From assembly GCF_001552195.1 (NCBI RefSeq), contig NZ_BCQS01000001.1, forward strand, positions 1 through 64,000: 64,000 nucleotides of DNA, given 5' to 3'. Of the stretch, positions 58,378 to 64,000 are shown piece after piece (within the stretch, counting starts at the first letter, position 1; every line of letters begins with the position of its first letter). The notes beneath the pieces were generated by a model. It was given only the letters and a program-made list of their open reading frames with translations, did no database searches and was not told where the DNA came from. The position numbers were made by a program, and so were the translations under genes. Source of the stretch: Actinomadura latina NBRC 106108 (GTDB lineage Bacteria; Actinomycetota; Actinomycetes; Streptosporangiales; Streptosporangiaceae).

Positions 58378-59637
58378 TCAGCGCTTGATCGGCTCCAGGA
58401 CGTCCTGCCCCAGGAACTTCTGCAGCGCCTCCGGGACGCGCACCGAGCCGTCGGCCCGCTGGTGGTTCTCCAGGATCGACACCATCCAGCGGGTCGTCGC
58501 CAGCGTGCCGTTCAGCGTCGCGACCGGCTGGTTCCGGCCGTCCGCGTCCTTGGACCGCACCGCGAGCCGCCGCGCCTGGAACTCCGTGCAGTTGGACGTC
58601 GAGGTGACCTCGCGGTAGGTGTCCTGCGTCGGCACCCATGCCTCGCAGTCGTACTTGCGGGCCGCGCTGGAGCCGAGGTCGCCGGCCGCCACGTCGATCA
58701 CCCGGTACGGGATCTCGACCTTGGCGAGCATCTCCTTCTCCCACTCCAGCAGCCGCAGGTGCTCGGCGTGCGAGTCGGCCGGGTCGCAGTAGGAGAACAT
58801 CTCCACCTTGTCGAACTGGTGGACGCGGATGATGCCGCGCGTGTCCTTGCCGTAGGAGCCGGCCTCGCGGCGGAAGCACGACGACCACGCCACGTACCGC
58901 CGCGGCAGCTCGTCGATGATCTCGTTCATGTGGTACGCGGCGAGCGGCACCTCCGACGTCCCGACCAGGTACAGCTCGTCCGCCGGGAGCTGGTACACCT
59001 CGGCGGCGTGCGCGCCGAGGAACCCGGTGCCCTCCATCGCCTCCGGCTTCACCAGGACCGGCGGGTACATCGGGACGAACCCGTTCCCGATCGCCGTCTC
59101 CATGGCGAGGTTCAGCAGCGCGTACTGCAGCCGCGCGCCCACGCCCGTCAGGTAGTAGAACCGCGCGCCCGACACCTTCGCGCCGCGCTCCATGTCGATG
59201 GCGCCGAGGCCCTCGCCGAGTTCGAGGTGGTCCTTCGGCTCGAAGTCGAACGCGGTCGGCTCGCCGACGTGCTCCAGGACGACGAAGTCCTGCTCGCCGC
59301 CGGGCGGGGCGCCCTCCTCGATGAGGTTCGGGACGCCCTTCAGCACGGCGTCGAGTTCCTCGCCGAGCCGGCCGGCCTCCGCCTCCTGCTCCTTGACCTG
59401 CTGCGACAGCTCCTTCGCGCGGGCGAGCAGCGCGTCCCGCTCGTCGCCCTTAGCCTTGGAGACGGACTTGCCGAAACTCTTCTGCTCCGCCCTGAGCTGC
59501 TCGAACGACGTCAGCGCCGAGCGGCGCCGCCCGTCCAGGTCCAGCAGCCGGTCGACGACGGCGTCATCCTCACCGCGGGCGCGCTGCGACGCGCGCAGCC
59601 GCTCCGGATCCTCTCGAAGAGCTCGCAGGTCAATCAC
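58378..59637 (-). CDS. serS: Seryl-tRNA synthetase
   Basis: 419 residues, full length. An N-terminal coiled-coil arm ([53 protein letters not shown]) binds the tRNA-Ser variable arm. Class II catalytic motifs follow: motif 2 '[27 protein letters not shown]' and motif 3 '[20 protein letters not shown]', with '[13 protein letters not shown]' between. Essential housekeeping enzyme; a tRNA-Ser lies 5 kb away. Confidence 0.97.
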   Translation of the reverse strand: MIDLRALREDPERLRASQRARGEDDAVVDRLLDLDGRRRSALTSFEQLRAEQKSFGKSVSKAKGDERDALLARAKELSQQVKEQEAEAGRLGEELDAVLKGVPNLIEEGAPPGGEQDFVVLEHVGEPTAFDFEPKDHLELGEGLGAIDMERGAKVSGARFYYLTGVGARLQYALLNLAMETAIGNGFVPMYPPVLVKPEAMEGTGFLGAHAAEVYQLPADELYLVGTSEVPLAAYHMNEIIDELPRRYVAWSSCFRREAGSYGKDTRGIIRVHQFDKVEMFSYCDPADSHAEHLRLLEWEKEMLAKVEIPYRVIDVAAGDLGSSAARKYDCEAWVPTQDTYREVTSTSNCTEFQARRLAVRSKDADGRNQPVATLNGTLATTRWMVSILENHQRADGSVRVPEALQKFLGQDVLEPIKR

Positions 59638-59689
59638 AGACCCGAGGCTACCGTTCCGGCCCCTCGCTCCGCGCGCGCATAACCGCGCT

Positions 59690-60490
59690 TCACCGGACGC
59701 CGCTCGCCAGCAGCGCGTGCGCGGGCAGCGCGACCTTGCCGCCGTCCACCCCGTAATCAGCGATGATCGTGTCGTAGGCGTCCTTGATCAGGGCGACGGT
59801 CTCCGCGTCCTGCCGCCCCACGATGACGCCGTTGGTGCCGACCCTGGACAGCGCGCCCGTCTCCCACCACTCCTCCGGGTCGACGACGTGCTCCCAGGTC
59901 ACCTCCTCGACCTCGACCTCGGCCAGCCCGGCCTCCGCCACCAGCCGCCGGAACGCGACCGGCTCGCCGTACCGCAGGAACGGCGACTCGGGGATGTCGT
60001 CCGGCCACGGCACACCGGCCTGCTCGATCGCCTCCCGGACGATCGCGAGGGCGCCGCTGCCCGGCATCGCCCAGCAGGACAGCGCCAGCCGCCCGCCCGG
60101 CCGCAGCACCCGCCGCAGCTCGGTGACGGCCGCGCCGGGGTCGCCCACGTGGTTGATGACGCAGTTGCCGGCGACCCCGTCGAACGCCTCGTCCTCGAAC
60201 GGCACCTCGGGCAGGACGGCGACGCGCACGTCCAGCCCCGGGACGTTCCGGGCGGCCGTGTCCGCCATGCTCTCCTCGGCGTCCATCGCCGACACCTGGG
60301 CGCCGCGCCGGACGGCCTCCCGCGAGACGAACCCCGGGCCCGTCCCGACGTCGAGGAACCGCGTCCCATCGGTCACCCCGGCCGCGTCCAGCAGCGGACC
60401 CACCAGGTAACGGGTGAGCCGGGCGAAGCCCCGCTCGTACGCGGCGGCCCGCCCGGCCCACAGTTCCCGCTCGTAAAGATCGAAGTCCAT
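59690..60490 (-). CDS. Class I SAM-dependent methyltransferase
   Basis: 266 residues from ATG 60490 (GTG 60496 is also possible). AdoMet motif I is [11 protein letters not shown]; post-I Asp MDAEESM; '[42 protein letters not shown]' covers motifs II-III. UbiE/Methyltransf_11 type; substrate unknown. It lies 52 nt before serS on the same strand. Confidence 0.9.
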   Translation of the reverse strand: MDFDLYERELWAGRAAAYERGFARLTRYLVGPLLDAAGVTDGTRFLDVGTGPGFVSREAVRRGAQVSAMDAEESMADTAARNVPGLDVRVAVLPEVPFEDEAFDGVAGNCVINHVGDPGAAVTELRRVLRPGGRLALSCWAMPGSGALAIVREAIEQAGVPWPDDIPESPFLRYGEPVAFRRLVAEAGLAEVEVEEVTWEHVVDPEEWWETGALSRVGTNGVIVGRQDAETVALIKDAYDTIIADYGVDGGKVALPAHALLASGVR

Positions 60491-60510
60491 GCCCACCAGG
60501 GCACCCTACG

Positions 60511-60658
60511 TCAGCGCACGTCCACGTAGTCGTCCCTGTAGGTCTTGACGTAGTAGGACGTGGCGCTGGTGTAGGCGCGCCATGTGCCGTCCTTGGACGC
60601 CTTGAAACCCTTGCGGAAGCGGCCCAGCTTGTCGGTCTTCTGCGCCGACCGGCGCCGG
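60511..60658 (-). pseudogene. C-terminal fragment of a secreted Ig-like repeat protein
   Basis: A minus-strand frame reads KTDKLGRFRKGFKASKDGTW then RAYTSATSYYVKTYRDDYVDVR to TGA 60511. It matches the last repeat of the large secreted protein at 17645-19261 (FRKSFTAKRDGTWRA...GDYVDVR). No start codon or signal peptide precedes it; the dsbA-like gene abuts its 5' side. A 3' relic of a lost paralogue. Confidence 0.55.
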
Positions 60659-61369
60659 TCAGGGCTTGTCGGGGACCGCGCAGGTGTCGTCGGTGCAGGT
60701 CCCGGCTTCTTCGCCGATGGTGGTGAGGGCCGGGTGGGCGTCCGTCCAAGCGCGGGTGAGGACGTCGGCGAACGTCTCGGTCGGCTGGGCGCCGGAGACG
60801 CCGTAGCGGCGGTCGACGACGAAGAACGGGACGCCGGTCGCGCCGATGTCGCGCGCCGCGCGATGCTCGGCGTCCACGTCCGAGGCGAACTGGCCGGACG
60901 TGAGCACGTCGCGCGCTTCGGACGCGTCCAGGCCCGCCTCCGCCACGACCTCCACCAGGGAGTCGTGGTCGAACACCGAGCGGCGGTCGGTGAAATGCGC
61001 CTTGAAGAGCGCCTCGACGACCTCGTCCTGCACGCCGTGCTTCGCCGCGAGGTGGATCAGCCGGTGCGCATCGGCGGTGTTGCCCGCCCGGCCGCCCTCC
61101 AGGTGGTACTCCAGCCCCACCCCGGCCGCGCGCTCCTCCATCTGCCGGTTCATCTCGACGGCGCGCTCGCGCGTCATGCCGTACTTCTCCGCCAGCATGT
61201 CGGCCACGTCGACGGTCTCCCCGTGCGGGAAGGACGGGTCGAGCTGGAAGGACCGGTGGACCACCTCCACCCGGTCGCGATGCTCGAAGCCCTCAAGGGC
61301 CTTCTCGAACTGCCGCTTCCCGATGTAGCACCACGGGCAGATGACATCGGACCAGATCTCGACACGCAC
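60659..61369 (-). CDS. DsbA/FrnE-family thioredoxin-fold oxidoreductase
   Basis: 236 residues, no signal peptide, so cytoplasmic. Active site CPWC (residues 11-14) in VEIWSDVICPWCYIGKRQFEKAL, the cis-Pro region GVPFFVVDRRYGVSGAQP and a helical insert as in FrnE/2-hydroxychromene isomerase-like DsbA proteins. The C-terminus adds a CTDDTC pair typical of FrnE-type proteins. It may act in disulfide handling under oxidative stress or in polyketide biosynthesis. Confidence 0.92.
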   Translation of the reverse strand: MRVEIWSDVICPWCYIGKRQFEKALEGFEHRDRVEVVHRSFQLDPSFPHGETVDVADMLAEKYGMTRERAVEMNRQMEERAAGVGLEYHLEGGRAGNTADAHRLIHLAAKHGVQDEVVEALFKAHFTDRRSVFDHDSLVEVVAEAGLDASEARDVLTSGQFASDVDAEHRAARDIGATGVPFFVVDRRYGVSGAQPTETFADVLTRAWTDAHPALTTIGEEAGTCTDDTCAVPDKP

Positions 61370-61500
61370 GGGGGCACCCTTCTCTTCGGTATCACCGCGT
61401 GCAACACGTCCCGGCCCGGATCTGTTTCTCCCTGGACCGGAGGAGGCCGGCCGCCCCGCGCCGCGCGGCGGCGTACGGGACGGCCGGCCTGCTTCACCGG

Positions 61501-62541
61501 TCAGGCGGACGGTCGGTCCTGGACGGTGAACTCCGTCGTCACCGGAGCCGGGCCGAGCACCCAGTTCGCGGTCAGCTTCACCTTGGTCCCGACCGGGACC
61601 GAGTCGGCGACACTGATGCTGAACTGCGCGCCGTCCTTGTCGGCCGGGATGCTTCCGTCGGAAGGCACGTTGAGGGAGGTGGTGACGCCGGGCGTGTCAC
61701 TGGTCAGGTTGATCCTGGCGCCGAACGGGTGCCAGATGTCCCCCAGGCCGACCACCCCGAAGTTCTCGGCATTGCCGGCCCGGTGCCGCACCGGGCCGAG
61801 AACGCCGATGGAGAACTTCTTCGGCACTCCGATGACGCCGGCGAACTGCCTGGCCGTGCCGAGCGCCGCCATCACCGTGGCGAAACGGGGCTTGTCGTAG
61901 GCATCGGAGTCCATGGTGAAGGTCGCGCTCGTCGCGCCGGCCGGGACCACCACGTAGTAGGGCATGCGGATGGCCCCACTCTCATAGGGGATCTTGCGCA
62001 GGTCCACGGCCAGGCCGCCGACCGGCGCCGGGGACTTGAGGCGCACCGTCCCGGTGAACTTCTTGCCCTCCACCACGATGCGCTTGTCGACGGTGAACGA
62101 GGTGACGTCCTGATACCGCCCGTCGATCTGGTCCACGGTGATCGACGTCTCCGCGACCGAACCGCCGACTCCGGCGGTCAGCCGGGTCACCGTCCCCTCG
62201 CTGATCGCGGACTGCACCCGGATGGCGAAGCTGACGCTGCGCTCCCCCTCGGGCACCGTGACCTTGTTCTTGGTGGCCTGGAAATAGGTCAGGTCCTTGT
62301 ACTCGTTGCCGTCCAGGAGCTGCACGTTGACACCCCCCGCCGGGGCCGGCTCGGCCAGGGTGACCGTCTGGATCGCCTGCTCACCGGAGGTGATGCGGGA
62401 CGGGGTGACCGTCGTGGACACGACCTGGACCTCGGCCGCGGAGGCCCGCAGCGGAACCAGGACGGCGGCGGACAGGGCGATCGGCAGGGCGGCGGTGAGG
62501 GTGCGGCGGCCGACCCTGCGCAGAATGGGGAGTGTGTGCAT
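61501..62541 (-). CDS. Secreted beta-sandwich protein
   Basis: 346 residues from ATG 62541. Signal peptide LRRVGRRTLTAALPIALSAAVLVPLRASA. The mature part comprises about three all-beta units: 'TVTPSRITSGEQAIQTVTLAEPAPAGGVNVQLLDG', 'SFTVDKRIVVEGKKFTGTVRLKSPAPVGGLAVDLR' and a C-terminal unit ending GTKVKLTANWVLGPAPVTTEFTV. The first two are homologous repeats ('AP.GG..V.L', 'VPAG..S.F...'). Extracellular structural or binding protein; ligand unknown. Confidence 0.75.
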   Translation of the reverse strand: MHTLPILRRVGRRTLTAALPIALSAAVLVPLRASAAEVQVVSTTVTPSRITSGEQAIQTVTLAEPAPAGGVNVQLLDGNEYKDLTYFQATKNKVTVPEGERSVSFAIRVQSAISEGTVTRLTAGVGGSVAETSITVDQIDGRYQDVTSFTVDKRIVVEGKKFTGTVRLKSPAPVGGLAVDLRKIPYESGAIRMPYYVVVPAGATSATFTMDSDAYDKPRFATVMAALGTARQFAGVIGVPKKFSIGVLGPVRHRAGNAENFGVVGLGDIWHPFGARINLTSDTPGVTTSLNVPSDGSIPADKDGAQFSISVADSVPVGTKVKLTANWVLGPAPVTTEFTVQDRPSA

Positions 62542-62643
62542 GCGTCCAGTCAATGATCTTCAAGGCCGGTCGTGCCAGACCTCGGGCGCATACGTTCGAT
62601 CTTCGTAAGAACTGCGCCGCCCCATGAACGGGCAGGTCAGGGG

Positions 62644-63585
62644 TCAGGAGGAGCGGCCGGTGCGGATGCCGGTGAGCCAGGCGGCGGCCTTGGTGAAGTC
62701 GCTGTCGTGGGTGCCGCGGCGGATCTCGGGGCTGACCGCGTCGGCGCGGGCGTAGGAGCCGACGAAGCGGAGGTCGGCGCACACGCGGCGCAGGCCCATC
62801 AGGGCCTCGCCGACGCGGGCGTCGGAGACGTGGCCCTCGAAGTCCATCCAGAAGAGGTAGGAGCCGAGGCCGGCGCCGGTGGGCCGCGACTGGATCAGCG
62901 TCAGGTTGATGCCGCGCACGGAGAACTCGGTGAGGATCTCCAGCAGGGCGCCCGGGTGGTCCTCGCCGATGAACGCGACGACGGTCGTCTTGTCCGTGCC
63001 GGTGGGGGCGGGCGGCGTGCACGGGCGGTGCAGGACGACGAAGCGGGTGACCGCGTCGGCGACGTCGTGGATGTCCTCGGCGAGGATCGACAGGCCGTAG
63101 CGGGCGGCGGCGAACGAGCCGGCGAGCGCGGCGTCGTAATGGCCGTCGGCGACGTGCTGGGCGGCCTCGGCGTTGGACGTGGCGGCGCGCCATTCGGCGT
63201 GCGGGACGTTCTCCAGCAGCCAGCGGCGGCACTGCGGCTGCGCGATCGGGTGGGACGCGACGGTCTTGATGTCGTCCAGCGCCGTCCCCGGGCGAACCAG
63301 CAGCGCGAACGAGACCGGCAGGTGGATCTCACCGACGATCTGGAGTGGCTCGCCGGTGGCCAGCTCGTCCAGCGTGGTGGGGACCGAGCCCTCGACGGAG
63401 TTCTCCAGCGCGACGACGGCCGTGTCGGCCTCGCCGTTGCGGAGCGCCTCCAGGACGGCCGGGACGGTCGCGTACGGGACGTGCTCGGCGCCGGCGGCGC
63501 CCGGCAGCGTGAGCAGGGCCGCCTCGGTGAACGTGCCCTGCGGACCCAGGTAGGCGTAGCGCGCTTGCCTGCTGTCTGCGGTCAC
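62644..63585 (-). CDS. pheA: Prephenate dehydratase
   Basis: 313 residues from GTG 63585, mono-functional actinobacterial form. The PDT domain starts YAYLGPQGTFTEAALL, with NSVEGSVPTTLDEL, 'SHPIAQPQCRRWL' and AVTRFVVL (TRF motif). The C-terminal ACT regulatory domain (KTTVVAFIGEDHPGALLEILTEFSVRGINLTLIQSRP) binds Phe for feedback control. It converts prephenate to phenylpyruvate in phenylalanine synthesis. The DUF4446 gene lies immediately upstream, as in many actinomycetes. Confidence 0.96.
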   Translation of the reverse strand: MTADSRQARYAYLGPQGTFTEAALLTLPGAAGAEHVPYATVPAVLEALRNGEADTAVVALENSVEGSVPTTLDELATGEPLQIVGEIHLPVSFALLVRPGTALDDIKTVASHPIAQPQCRRWLLENVPHAEWRAATSNAEAAQHVADGHYDAALAGSFAAARYGLSILAEDIHDVADAVTRFVVLHRPCTPPAPTGTDKTTVVAFIGEDHPGALLEILTEFSVRGINLTLIQSRPTGAGLGSYLFWMDFEGHVSDARVGEALMGLRRVCADLRFVGSYARADAVSPEIRRGTHDSDFTKAAAWLTGIRTGRSS

Positions 63586-63658
63586 GGGGTCCCCCGGGGC
63601 GAGTGGTGTGGTCGAACACGCCGAGTTTACTTCCCGGCGGGTGAAGCCCGAGCCGCCG

Positions 63659-64000
63659 CTACGCCCGCGCGGACGTGCGGTCGCCGCTGCCGAAGTCGGC
63701 CAGCGGGTCGTCCATCGACACGACCGGGCCCTTGCCGAGCCGGGCCGCGCGCAGGGCGTGGCTCTCCTCGGGGGAGAGCGTCTCGACCGGGTGCCCGGCC
63801 TGGACGGCCTTGGCGTAGGTCCGCGTCTCGGTCCGCCCGTTGATGGAGCTGACGACGACCCCGTCCCCGACCGCGTTGATCAGGGCGAGGGAGAAGGACC
63901 GGTGCCCGGACATCTCCTTCAGGGCGTCGTAGTGGACGATGGCGAGGTCGCGCAGGGCGCGCTCGTCGACCGATCCGCTGGCGACCTGGAGCTGGCGCCT
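63659..64000 (-). CDS. DUF4446-family protein, C-terminal part (5' end outside window)
   Basis: The visible 113 codons read RQLQVASGSVDERALRDLAIVHYDALKEMSGHRSFSLALINAVGDGVVVSSINGRTETRTYAKAVQAGHP to the stop at 63659. The 'VRYDA...MGG..SFSLALLD..G.GVV..SI.GR.E.R.Y.K....G' pattern is DUF4446. Full-length members have an N-terminal membrane helix and coiled coil, outside the window. Function unknown; commonly next to pheA. Confidence 0.88.
   Translation of the reverse strand, partial: RRQLQVASGSVDERALRDLAIVHYDALKEMSGHRSFSLALINAVGDGVVVSSINGRTETRTYAKAVQAGHPVETLSPEESHALRAARLGKGPVVSMDDPLADFGSGDRTSARA

Overview
The window is very GC-rich DNA from a filamentous actinomycete. A Thermomonosporaceae/Actinomadura-like bacterium is my best guess. 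This rests on the codon use, the many GTG starts, the WhiJ-type HTH/DUF397/HATPase gene set, the abundance of ECF sigma factors, Ser/Thr kinases and MarR regulators, a bacterial proteasome activator (Bpa), deazaflavin-dependent (Ddn-like) oxidoreductases, and actinobacterial LexA-box and CsoR-type operator shapes. It looks chromosomal.

Layout. 0-4.4 kb: a truncated VOC-fold remnant, an unusual CX3C membrane protein, a secreted beta-propeller-like protein, and a Mre11/SbcD-type nuclease with a degraded C-terminus. 4.4-9 kb: a lipoprotein, a DEDDh exonuclease-BRCT protein, an orphan N6-adenine methylase with a fused specificity-like tail, and a Uma2 nuclease. 9-14 kb: a WhiJ-like regulatory cassette (HATPase, HTH/DUF5753, DUF397), then a divergent locus of HTH-peptide deformylase fusion facing a 34-aa peptide and a protein-isoaspartate-type methyltransferase. 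14-25 kb: an ECF41-like sigma factor with a LUD protein, a Cys-rich small protein behind a CsoR-like box, an FAD monooxygenase and a Ser/Thr kinase. 24.7-36 kb: redox enzymes (Ddn-like, SDR, OYE), DoxX, a lipoprotein, a small ORF/sigma/anti-sigma operon, an epimerase with a divergent MarR, and a two-component system with a CPBP protease. 36-48 kb: a secreted alpha/beta hydrolase, a dead kinase, a class III cyclase divergent from a MerR, a sigma factor carrying its own anti-sigma motif and membrane anchor, an acyl-CoA ligase, a SigE-family sigma factor and an RlpA-like/MauE pair. 48-64 kb: an AAA ATPase near an SOS box, pirin/MarR, and mostly housekeeping genes: tRNA-Ser(UGA), a ParA/MinD-like ATPase, quinone oxidoreductase, bpa, HAD phosphatase, serS, DsbA-like, pheA and a DUF4446 gene.

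The left two thirds is rich in decay: partial VOC, uracil-DNA glycosylase, HpcH/HpaI aldolase, tannase, kinase, sigma-factor and several DUF397 remnants. This suggests a high-turnover accessory region. From about 48 kb rightwards it becomes compact and conserved.

The most interesting unit is the divergent locus at 11-14 kb: HTH-deformylase, then a strongly translated 34-aa hydrophilic peptide carrying NG and DG sites, then a PIMT-like methyltransferase. It may be a small peptide-modification (RiPP-like) system. Other points worth a second look are the CX3C membrane protein, the sigma/anti-sigma/membrane fusion, the CTAGAG motif cluster at 48.2 kb, the SOS box at 49.74 kb, and the regulator stub fused to a DUF397 fragment at 22.5 kb.
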